Origin: Astropecten irregularis
Taxonomy: Eukaryota > Echinodermata > Asteroidea > Paxillosida > Astropectinidae
DNA length: 64,000 nt
Direction: 5' to 3'
Assembly: GCA_963971285.1 (NCBI GenBank)
Contig: OZ020253.1
Coordinates: forward strand, 16,442,528-16,506,527
A model generated the notes under the pieces. The model was not told where the DNA came from. It searched no databases and worked only from the letters and a program-made list of their open reading frames with translations. Positions 43,021 through 53,800 of the stretch are shown here, in pieces (within the stretch, counting starts at the first letter, position 1; each line of letters starts with the position of its first letter). Position numbers and translations under genes: made by a program.

Positions 43021-46000
43021 CTGTCATGAAACACAAACATGTTTTGTTAGCATTGCAAACAGTGAAAAGGTGTTTTCTCTTACTTAAAAAAAATCAAACA
43101 GGACATATTTTGGTCTCATGGCCTCGAGAGGTAGAAATCTCACGAGAAATCGACCGCACACTTTAGGGTTGCACCCAAGTAAATAAACTCCCATAGACAA
43201 CAGTGATAAATCCTCAAACTTCAAAAATCATTTAAAAATATACAGAACTCTCACAGCTGTTCAAGTTGCACAGAAAAATGATGATGAACATGTCACCTTT
43301 CATTTTCTTTTCATTTTACGGTACGGTGACCATTGAATTTTTGAGATATACTCATTCTCAGCTGAACACCCCTAAAACAAGGTATGGATCACTCCAGTCA
43401 AAGAAGCCATTTAAAAAAAAACATCCCTCTGCAAAGCGGCTGAAATAGACCCACTTTCTCACCCTATTGCATCACAAAATGGTCACAAACTTGGAAGCCC
43501 AGAGTCCAGACAGGAGGTCCAGTACCATATTTCTACAATCCATCATTTTCATAGCTCTCACAACTCTCTTATTTAATATTTATTGAGTGCTTAACTTTTA
43601 TTAATGAGCACGGCGGACGGATTTTGGGACTATTTACTTGGGTGCACCCTTGGGTAAGTGCTAAGAAAACGGTCTCGAGAGATTATTTCCTCAGCAGATA
43701 GGTCTCGTGTGACGCGGCCTTCTGCCAGGCTGTATCTGAGAATTTTTTTCGAGAATTGAAAAACCTTTCAATGGGTACGAAATAGATAACAGTTATTCTA
43801 TATTAATGGTAATGGCACATTTCATCGTATAAGATACTGACCAAAAACTCCTTTGGAACTGCAGTCTGTACTGTTGTCACCCGTGAAATTGATCTCTGCA
43901 GACAAAACGCCAGTCCAGTACAACTCCTTGGGCCCCTTAACAATGGTCGCCCTAATGGTAGAATGGTAATGATGATATGTTAAGAAGAATTAAGATTTAC
44001 AAAACGTCTGCAAATGAGGTTTAGTTTTTGCCTGCTTTGATTAGAGCGCTACGTTATGATAATTTCAAGAACGTCGGAGTTGTTAGGGCGAAGTCATTTA
44101 CGCACGTCGTGTTCATGTAAATGGATAATGTGTTTGTATTTGATTTGTTTTTGGTGGCAGCAAACATTTTACAACAATGACAATAGGTAGCAAGCATCCC
44201 GTTTCCTTAGGCAAGCCAACATTGGGTGCATTCGTTTAGCTCCCCCGGATCGACACCAGTCAACCTGGTCTCCCATTCTCTCGCTTGTTTGTTGCAGCAT
44301 AACGCGACCATTCCCAGTAAGGGCTGACCCGGGGGAGCTAAACGAATGCACCCACAATTGTTCGTACATACATGAAAGCGATGGGTCCTTCGTCGCACGG
44401 GGGCGCTTTCCAGGTTACTTCAGCAGACATGAGATGTAACTCGTGGGACTGTGCCCATGCGTTCTGTGAGAGAAATACAAAATATTAATCAAAGGTTACA
44501 ATCACTGATGGGAGGCCAAGTGTGGTTGTATTATTTATTATTTCTCTTTATTTTGTTTTAAAGGAATTACTAAACTGGCCAGATATCGACCAGGGCCAAT
44601 TTCATAAAACTGTTAAGCACAAAAATTTGCTTAGTACAAAAATGTCTCGCCCAATAAAACAAACCACCATTGAGAATTCCATTTGATATTCATGGTCAGC
44701 GAACAACAGCCAAAGAACAATATCACAATATACACAACACGTGTACATTTGGTTGTTAACCCTGTTTTTATTTATTCGTGAAATAACCACAAGGGAAACT
44801 GACTATGTTTTAAGTCATTGAAAAGTGAACAAAGACAAATTGACTGGGGACCTCCTGAACACCGTAAAGGCGCTCTACCAACTGAGCCATCCAGCCCCCC
44901 CCAGTCTTGAGGCTATTTATAGACTTGGGACTTACTTCTCCATACCGTCATTTGGGGCCCTAAAACGACTGAAGGGATTGGGCCACATGACGAAGCCGAA
45001 GAAAGGCTCCAGCTTTCGATATGTGTCTCAACTTAATTTCATTTGGGACAAAAAACCGGTAGCAAAGTAAATCTCAAGCCTAATTAATTAGGCCTAAAAC
45101 CCGTCGACATCGGTAATGTTTTGATCTTTTCCGGGGACAGACGCCTCTAGACTCAAGCCTCATTTTGCAAAAGCTCTACATGACAGGAAAGGTGCCAAGT
45201 CGAATTTCTCTTTTATTGCAGAGTTTTCTTTTTTGCGAAGCGGAACTTACATCAGCTTTGCCGCAGTTGAGTAACTGGGTGTCTTTTGGAGGACTGGAGA
45301 ATGTACCAATGGCTTCGTCCATGTTTTGGCCAGTTCCCCTACGGCGAGCCTGCATGAAAACACCCTCGATCTCAGACGTTCCGTCGGAGGCTTCAACAGT
45401 CACTGTGCAACAATAAAAACAATTACTAGTGCGCAATAATTTTGTCGTTAAAAAATTGTAGGTGCTGATGAAGGTGGCAAAGAAATGCAGATTCATGGGC
45501 AAAAATATCATGAAAGATACAGTAACAGTCATCGTTGAAAATTTCAGTCACAAAACGGTGAAAAACGGCCACAGTATTTTTAAAATCATTTCTGGATAAA
45601 TACAGCATTTCAGATTTAAATAAATTGACGGTATGTTTCTACCATCATCATCTTTATACCCTGTAAGTTATAGATAAATCTGTAAAGATTCGGTATATAT
45701 GCTACTGAAGTATGATAGTATGTAATTTCATGGAAGCATGCTAAGAATAATAAACGGCAATTGAGTACAAACTGAGAATTAACAAGTCTTGACTGACGTG
45801 ATCAATACATTGCACATGACTTGAATATGCAAATAATTATGAAAGAAATACAAACCACCAAAAACATCTATAGACAATCATCCAGTACTGATGATTGCAT
45901 ACAAATTCAATATAAAACAATCATGAAAAAAATAACCGCTGGAAAGCCCTTTCATGTTTGGTTGTTTCTCAAGTTCTGTAGTCAGAAACTTACCGAGGAT

Positions 46001-46204
46001 AGTCTGACCAGCGCTGTACATAGTTGTGGTCCCCGTAGTGATCCTGTACGGCGCCGGGAAAGTGGACGTGCTGTCCCCATGACCTGATGGGTACATGGAG
46101 CTACAGACGCTGTAGTTCGTGGAAATGGGTGGGCCTGTCTCGTACGCCCAGACTCCACTCACAGCCACCAAAAACACCACAGACATCGACAACTTTAGAG
46201 CCAT
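42944..46204 (-). CDS. Reeler-domain secreted/anchored protein, copy B, five exons
   Basis: A tandem paralogue of copy A, 213 residues. Exons on the minus strand: 46204-45994, 45402-45251, 44463-44372, 43951-43842, 43020-42944, joining to 214 codons. It has the same signal peptide pattern (ALKLSMSVVFLVAVSGVWA), the same four conserved cysteines, the same exon phases and an almost identical hydrophobic tail. Differences: exon 1 has nine extra bases (NYS region), and exon 4 is 42 bases shorter, so the Pro/Arg/Thr linker is missing without a frameshift. Introns are far smaller (gene 3.3 kb against 9 kb) because most of the transposons of copy A are absent. No break is seen, so it looks functional. 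Confidence 0.9.
43165..43650. mobile_element. MITE with AGGGTTGCACCCAAGTAAAT ends
   Basis: 486 bp. The right end is the inverse with one base less. It is present in reeler B intron 4. Copy A has the uninterrupted sequence ACACTTGAGGTAAGTGCTGA. Confidence 0.85.
43842..43951 (-). CDS. Reeler B exon 4, linker deleted
   Basis: ATIVKGPKELYWTGVLSAEI, then NFTGDNSTDCSSKGVF. It is 110 bases against 152 in copy A; the 42-base difference removes 14 codons of Pro-rich linker in frame. Confidence 0.86.
44223..44353. mobile_element. 131-bp MITE with perfect 26-bp inverted repeats
   Basis: TGGGTGCATTCGTTTAGCTC runs into CCCCGG at both ends, in reverse orientation. It is in reeler B intron 3 and absent from copy A. 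Confidence 0.88.
44372..44463 (-). CDS. Reeler B exon 3
   Basis: NAWAQSHELHLMSAEVTWKA, then PPCDEGPIAF. Same 92-base length and phase as copy A, with substitutions clustered in the middle. A 131-bp MITE with perfect 26-bp inverted repeats lies 18 bases past its donor. Confidence 0.88.
44775..44905 (-). mobile_element. tRNA-derived SINE, B box lost
   Basis: ACCACAAGGGAAACTGACT to GCTCTACCAACTGAGCCATC. The B-box region between GACTGG and GGACC is deleted. In reeler B intron 2. Confidence 0.75.
45251..45402 (-). CDS. Reeler B exon 2
   Basis: Same length as in copy A (152 bases). VTVEASDGTSEIEGVFMQAR is identical; variation is concentrated in the second half (NMDEAIGTFSSPPKDTQ). Confidence 0.92.
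45994..46204 (-). CDS. Reeler B exon 1
   Basis: The start is the ATG at 46204, homologous to the copy A start. The product MALKLSMSVVFLVAVSGVWA is followed by PPISTNYSVCSSMYPSGHG and YRITTGTTT. An NYS sequon is added relative to copy A. The 5' UTR part runs to an acceptor at 46228. Confidence 0.9.
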
Positions 46205-47477
46205 CGTTCCCAAGTTGTTTCACTTGAACTGAAAATGGGGGGAAATAAAGTATTGATATGACATTGAAGATATGGTACAGGATTGGTATAACACCCAAAC
46301 AGAAATGTTCACAGATTTGCGTATATTTTTCAGGATATGGAGATGGTGCTGGTAGAAACATAGCGTTCAAATATTTCTGTCTGAAATAGTGTAAATATAT
46401 CCGGAAATTGGATAAACAAAGACCGAAAACAGTTTTGATCTCTGCACCCGCTACAGCTCAGAAGTCCTCGAAAACACCTAAAAAAAACGCGATAATTTTG
46501 GCTTTGTAACAGCATAACTTTTGAACGGCTCTTGCTATAAATTTGGTTCAGTAGCATAAAGAAGACACATTATTCCTCTTTCGAATGTATCATATAAAAT
46601 ATCTTTTGTGACTCTAAAGAACCGTTATTTTTGAGCTATAAATGGTCGGTTTCCCATTTTTACTGTGCAAATTCGTTTTGGGGGCTGAAATAATGCAAGA
46701 TCACAGCTCAGTTTTACTTACAACTCAGGACACCCTCAACGGATTTGAGTTGAGTATTCCAAAGCCTTGACAATCCCTCTTCACGGTTGAGCGAACACCA
46801 ACATACTGTTCATGAGGAAAGGCACACACAGAACCAATGTGCAGATGCCCAACATACATGTAAAACTGGCCCAGACAAATTGTAAATGCTTCTTTTTAAT
46901 ACAAACCAGAATGATTTTCACGTCAAATTATCTTGGTAAATTTCTTGGTTTCACTCAGAGAATGTACATGGGAAGATGTGTAGTTAGTCACGAAGGTACA
47001 TGTTTAAGTAAGTTTTCAAAGATAGCACTTGTTGAGAATGCTAACACAACATGGCTTCGTATTACATGAATGACTCAGCAAATTTTAAGAAAACATTGCA
47101 GGCAGAATATAAACTTGATCGACATGTTTCTACCACCAACATCTTCATACACTAATAAGCCCTACCCCATGTAAATCTGTGGAGATTTCTGTTTCGGTAT
47201 ACTACCAAAGTATGATAGTGCCTCTAAGGATTGCCAGATGTTTGACAAGACAGTAAAAAGCAGTGGATAAAGCCTCGTATCCAGCTCATTCCGAGGGCAA
47301 CAATTCCATCTAATTGTGATTTTTGTATATGCAACTCCACTTCAAACTAAAGCAAGGGTGCATTTAAAATGACGTGATGGGATAAAGGTATCACAATTAT
47401 TTATAACCTTATATACAATGTATTACAATAATTCGAATGGGGGGCACCAATTATACACAGAAAAATAGAATGCTTAC

Positions 47478-47592
47478 CTTTGTCTTGATGTGTTCGATTG
47501 ATACCACACACACGATACGACTCAATCCAATGTCATATATCACGACTCAATTACCGACTACCAGTAATGTGTAGGTCTTTTTTATCCCGCGC
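47478..47592 (-). promoter_or_regulatory. Candidate promoter and 5' noncoding exon of reeler B
   Basis: It is the counterpart of the copy A region. GCGCGGGATAAAAAAG lies near 47578-47592 and the donor ACAAAG|GTAAGC at 47478. Conservation between copies extends about 250 bases past the TATA-like box, into a block starting AATGGTTGTGAT on the plus strand. Confidence 0.5.
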
Positions 47593-47939
47593 AAACGCCC
47601 ACACATCACACCCACTATTCAATTTCCAACTTGGCCACAAAATAAAAAATTTAATCACGTTTGTCACCACCAGGGATACAACTTTGAAGCAATGGTTGTG
47701 ATTGTTTTTTCGTTCTGTATGATATTGAACATTCTTCAAATGATAAACGAAAATTTGGTCCGATAGTGCATACTTGCAGATGTTTCGCTCCAACATCACG
47801 CCCCTTGAATATTCTGATCTCCGCCCATCCGTGAGCATGAGACCTGTGAAGATTTCCCAAGGCAGAATACATGAGATTTTCAAGAATGTGGTCGATCTCG
47901 CACGATACAAGTTCCACTTTGGCTGTGGATTCCGTTATC

Positions 47940-47965
47940 GATTATTATTATTATTATTATTATCA
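47940..47965. repeat. (ATT)n microsatellite
   Basis: A run of ATT triplets. A similar TTA/TTTA run lies at 48709-48735. Confidence 0.85.
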
Positions 47966-49236
47966 ATTTCTGGTTTGTGGTGGCCCGTGTAAAACACAAC
48001 CTATATAGGCAGAAAAGAATCGAGCGTTCTTTTTCAAATTTCAGAGAAATAGCAATGGATAAACTAGATCTTTTATCTGAATATCCAACTGGTTCACATC
48101 AATAATTCCGAATAGTAATACAGGTTTAACGATAATAATAACAATAGTTCACGCACCAATGATGAAAAGGGAAAAGTGTGAATAAAGTTCAACGCGCAGG
48201 AAAATAGACCATATTATTTTGGTATGTCATGGTAACTGCACACGGAATCACTGAAGGGGTTGTGGGGCGGCCATTGTAACACAACCACCTTTCTTGAGTT
48301 GAAGGCCGTTGTGTTATGTTATAATGTTATAGTTTGATCAATACTATAATAATGCAAATAAAAGATGAATCATTAAACACGGAATACATAATGACCATAA
48401 ATAGCAAGGTCCAAGTACCAGGTGCCATATTTGGAAAGGGTCGTCCATTTTTGTGTCATTTCAAATACCGAGCATTGTTGAAATGAAATACTCCAATGTG
48501 GCACGTGAAAATGTTTTTGAATCGACTGAGGAATCGAGCCATAATGGGGTTTTCATTTCTCAGGCAGCTCCAAATGAGAATGATGGATTGAACAATTATT
48601 GTTTACCATTGTGTAAAGCATGTGGCATAAATAGTAAGGTAATGGTAACCAGAATGGGAGTGACTTGGGAATTTTTCTCATGAAATCTTATCGAGACATT
48701 CATAGGATTATTATTATTATTTATTTATTTATTTCTGGAAATGACACTAAGGATTCCTCAAAAGTGCCCTATGCACTGTAGCTCGAAAGCCTGGTGAAAC
48801 CTTTTATGGAAAGATGATGAGAAAGAAGGTACAGTTTTAGAGGTGGGAGGAAAACCCCAGAGTAATATTCTGTGTAAAACCCACAGAATCAGGTAGGGAC
48901 TGAAAGCCCAATCCACTTGTGAACCGACCCGGACTCGAACCCGGTCCGTAAAGGTGAAAGGCGAGGAAAGAACCGCTGCGCCAATCTGACTCCCAAAGAA
49001 AGACAAAAAATACTTACTGTATAAAGAAAGATCGTGTTCAATACGTATGTTTCATTTGGTTAACGCCATACTATCCACATACTCTACATGCAAAGTCTGG
49101 ATCTTTATATATATATATTATATATTTTTTTAATGGAAAAAGGGGTTTCAACTCAATCAACTCTTTCGAAACGACTGCATTTAGATCCTTTGTACAAATG
49201 TTATAAAACTCACACAGAAGCCAATTTTAAACAGAC

Positions 49237-49269
49237 GTGCGCCCTCTGGTTTTTTAATATAACTCTATG
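49237..49269. mobile_element. Solitary end of a P-like element
   Basis: GTGCGCCCTCTGG, then TTTTTTAATATAACTCTATG, is one 33-base terminal repeat of the 32-kb family with a few changes. No partner end is seen nearby. Confidence 0.55.
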
Positions 49270-50724
49270 TCTATGGTTGCACCCCATTGATATCCATTAT
49301 TCATCTTTCAAGTCACGAAAATATTCTTTCCATTGTACTCATAAACATTCATTATTTGTATAACAATCAGGTCATACAGCGGGCTCATTAACATTTCAAC
49401 ATCTTACAATAAATATGACAACATAATAACAAACACTCTGGTTTACCTCATGGAACAGTGAATCGAGAATAGTGTGTTTTCGTATCGAGTGCGAGATGCG
49501 GCGGTCGCCATGTCGCCATGACACTATAAGGGGCGCGCATTACATTATTCACAGTGTGAAATTAACTATGTATAAAATTATCATGCGCAAGACGGAAAGG
49601 AATGGTTGCGCAGATGTTTGTTATGCGATGTTTGCACATGCATTAAATGCGTAAGGACACTATTGTAATAACAATTCAAAAAATCAATGGAAAAAAGTGT
49701 AAAAGTATAAAATGATCAAAATTATGGTTAAACGGAAAAGATGTAAATACGGTGACAAAGAATTCAACATTTGTATCAATACTATAAACATGATTAAATT
49801 ACTACCTTGAAATGACATTGTCTGATCAGACAGGTACAATCCTGTTAAAAAATTGAACTCAATCGGACATCTAAGTCACGAAAATATAGCGAAAACCCGA
49901 CTCCTTTTTCTTATACATAAATAATGGTTTTGATCTTACCGCGAGATCAAAACTGTTTTCGGTCTTTGTTGTAGTAATTTTGGATAAATACACCATTTCA
50001 GACGGAAACGGTATGTTTCTACCACTGACACCATTATTCATACTTAAATCTGTGAATATTTCTGTCAGTTGGGTATAATTATATGTTACCAATCCTGTGA
50101 ATACTTTTAAAGCACACAGCACTTATAAAGAGACGCCGACAATAAAAGCAGTAGGCCTATTGATTGAAATGAAATGAATTAAACATGCATGATAACGCAC
50201 CCCTACAGACCAGCCTATTACGTACATTATGCTTGACACAGAAAATCTGTGCATGATGGCGTAATAAATGTTAAGTCTGTACCGACATTTTCCCTTTATA
50301 TCTCGCAAACCAGTTATCCCGATATATGATGACGTCACGAGCAGACAATACCAGACTTTAACAATGCCTTTGACCTTGGAGCTAGCTGAGCGTGTTGTAT
50401 TATATTCCCCTATTACAACCACAGAGGTCAGACAGGGGGAGTGTTGGATTAGCCTTCTGTCGAGAGGCTTTAAGCTGACTGAGAGGCCGTTACAAAGGTT
50501 AAGCGTGCGATAGGATGTGGCATGTGGCAGCTTGCGCCTTGATAAAGAGACTGGTCGAAAAACCCAGGTGCCTACACCACAGCGTTAAGTAGCGATCAGA
50601 ACTAGAGCCGATTCACACGGGCAACCTGCTTGTCGGAAATAGTCTTGCTCTTGAGCTCAGTTCAGGTGAAGCAGATGAGATTCTACCCAGCCTAGATTGT
50701 TCTTGATTAGAATAGCTCAACATC

Positions 50725-50803
50725 ATGGATTGCAAACTCAACACTCTTCTCTTCATGGGCATGTTCTTTCTACATCTTTGTTCACACGGTCGTGCGCAAG
50801 AAG
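50725..50803 (+). CDS. SRCR receptor exon 1: signal peptide
   Basis: MDCKLNTLLFMGMFFLHLCS, then HGRAQE. It is a clear signal peptide and ends in phase 1 at GTAGGT, which fits the downstream phase-1 exons. TATA-like GATAAAGA lies near 50540. The next coding exon is 5.3 kb away, so linkage to the SRCR exons is by phase, strand and absence of a competing gene. Confidence 0.75.
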
Positions 50804-53800
50804 GTAGGTGAAGACCGACGTACAGTTTCTAAATAGTCAATTAGCAGAATAGTTTTCATTCATTCATTCATCAGCATCTTCATGCGATGGCTAAATATAG
50901 GACATAAATATTCCACTTTATGAGTGGAAAAGGGAATTGCAGGGACTGGATTATAGGTTAAACGGTATTCTTTCAACAGTATCCGCCTTGGTGAAGCTGT
51001 AATCTATCATTCATTAATCAGACAGTCCCCTCCACGTATACATGTACATTAATAATAATTACCCAGTTACATGCATAATTTGTCAGTATAGGTCTACAGA
51101 TAATAGAGTTAGGATTCAAAAAGGACATCTTCACAAAAATTATCATTTAACTAAATAATGAACGTCTTAAAGATATAGTATCATACTTTGGTAAGAAACC
51201 AAAACAGAAATCTTCACAGATTTACGTATACTGACTTACAGTGTATGAAAATGGTGGTGGTAGAAACATACCGCTTCTACCAATAATATCATACTTTGGT
51301 TTTTATCAAAGAAATACGGATTCGTGGGCAAACATATCAAGGAAGATACAGTCACAGTCATCTGTGAAGGTTTCAGTCCCATACGGTGCCCCCTTTTGAG
51401 AAAATCGTGAAAAACGGCAACAGTATTTCTTAAGTCTTTTCTCTTTTATTGTTGATCTTTTAAAAGATCAAAAAGATTTCCGGTCGTTGTTTGACTAATT
51501 TCTGGATAAATACACAATTTCAGACGGACAATTTTTAACGGTAGGTTTCTACCAGCACCATCTTCAAACCCTGGAAGTTATCGTAAATGAACATTTCTGT
51601 TTTGGTTTCTTACCAAAGTATTACACTACCTTTAAAGGGATGGTACGGAACTGGTTTTTGCGACAAAATCGTTTGTAATCCATTATATACCTTAACTGAC
51701 AAACCTGTCGAAGTTTGAGGTCAATCAGCCATCTTGATCACGAGAAAAGAGTGAAAACCCGTTTACACATTTCAACGAAGAAATGAATAAAATGTTTCGA
51801 AGCGATTTATTCCAATAGGAAAATAGTTTTATTTATTTCTCAACGAATATGGCCTTTCAGACAAAAACATTTCATGGGATGTTTTCTCCTATCATCACCA
51901 TGATACTGTGAAAGTTTTATGTGAATCTGTGAACTCCAAGTGTATTTTGTCTTACCAATTTTGTACTATCCCTTTAAGCAGCTCTATGAAATTGGACCCA
52001 GATAATAAGGTTATGCTCCACAATGGATATGTTCACAAAAAATCCCAGTGAACTATAATTTTGTGTATCACCCGTACGACACCCGTAATGTCGTAACGAC
52101 ATTAAAATGAATGTGACCAGAATGAAGCTGTTAGCAGGATCTTTTATAATTGGTTTTGATTTACATGATCAAAAAAGCTCAGTCAGACACGCCATAATTC
52201 ATCAGAATATGGAGAGTGTGGACATCTTTTATGTCATTACATTTCTTAATTGGCTGATTATTATTTCAGATTGAAGGTAATATCATACTTTGGTTTTTGT
52301 TAAAGAAATGCAAATTCATGAGCAAAAATATCAAGGAAGATACAGCAACAATCATCTGTGATTTGCAGTCCCATACGGTGCCCACTTTCTGGGAAATTAC
52401 TAAAATAAAAAAACGCCCACGGTATTATACAAAACTTTTCACCATTATTTTGGATCTTGTGAAGATTAAAACAGGGGTTTTTTGGTCATTGGTTTTACTC
52501 TGTCCTTGATAAATACAGCATTTCAGGCTAAGACATTTTAACGGTAGGTTTCTACCATCACCAGCTTCATACCCTGTCAGTTTTAGATAAATCTGTGAAG
52601 ATGTCGGTATGCTATATACCAAAGTATGATACTATACCTTTAAACTCGGATATTTTATAGACCAGACGCGTAGGTCAGGGCCAATACCGCAGCAAGCTGT
52701 GCATATGAATAGTTGCTATGTGCCCTACCCCTGTGGATTAAGGTTTCCACTGTTATAAGGCTTTTGCCTCAAGTGGTAACGCAAGCAAGAGTCTTGTTTG
52801 TTTTCTTCCGTATCGTTGACTTGCAACCGGACAAATCTAATCATAATAGACAAGTGAATTTTGTTCATTCGCTTTTTGTTTGCTAGAATCCACAAGCCAC
52901 AATGCTAGTTTTGCCGTTAGCACAGACTAAGGTAAACAATGTATGCGGCTACAAAAGTACAATGCGCGTTTTAGGTCAGTTTGAAGTAATAAGAAATTGT
53001 ATAATCAGGTACTGGACCAGAGACTCCTGTAGCAATTCATCCTAATACTCAATACACTCAATCCTACTTTAATATATCATACTTTGGTTTTTTTGTCAAA
53101 GAAATACAGATTCATGGGCAAAAATATCAAGACAGATGCAGTAACAGTCATCTGTGAAAATTTCAGTCCCATACGGTGCCCACTTTTTTAGAAAACAGTG
53201 AAAAACAGCCACAGTATTTCTTAAGTCTTTTCTCTTTTATTTTTGATCTTTTAAAATATTTTCGGTCGTTGTTTTACAAATTTCTGGATAAATACACCAT
53301 TTCAGGCGGAACAAGTATAACGGTATGTTTCTACCGTCACCATCTTCATACCCTGTAAGTTATATGTAAATCTGTGAACCGTTCTGTTTTGGTTTCTTAC
53401 CAAAATATGATACTACCTTTAACCAAACACATAGGCCCCTACCCATAATTATCGTCATTGCTTAACTTGGCAGCCCATTTCGGCTTGTTCATACCTGTCT
53501 GATAACATCACCAGTAGACTTGTGCCGTTTTACCATACTTAAAAGTCATTCCTAACTATATCTTTGTATTTTCCAATTAGTAAAGTTGCGTCAATTAATC
53601 ACCCTCTATAGTTTCAATTATGCTCTTGTATACATAATTTGATGTTTCTGGTATATGCACTCATTAACGGGTGTAGTACATCAGTGGTCATATGCTGTTT
53701 TTTCATTTAGTTTTCCAGATGCATATCACCTCACTAACCAGTGAAGATTTCATATCAAAATCAGAGTTTTCAAAAACAATTATGCACGACATTTTCGGTG

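Larger units (their letters stand above)
41760..49210. repeat. Tandem segmental duplication, unit B
   Basis: The second unit, same strand as unit A, carrying reeler copy B and its promoter. It abuts unit A across the 40.6-41.4 kb minisatellite and a short unique spacer, so unit A and unit B are head-to-tail. Confidence 0.8.
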
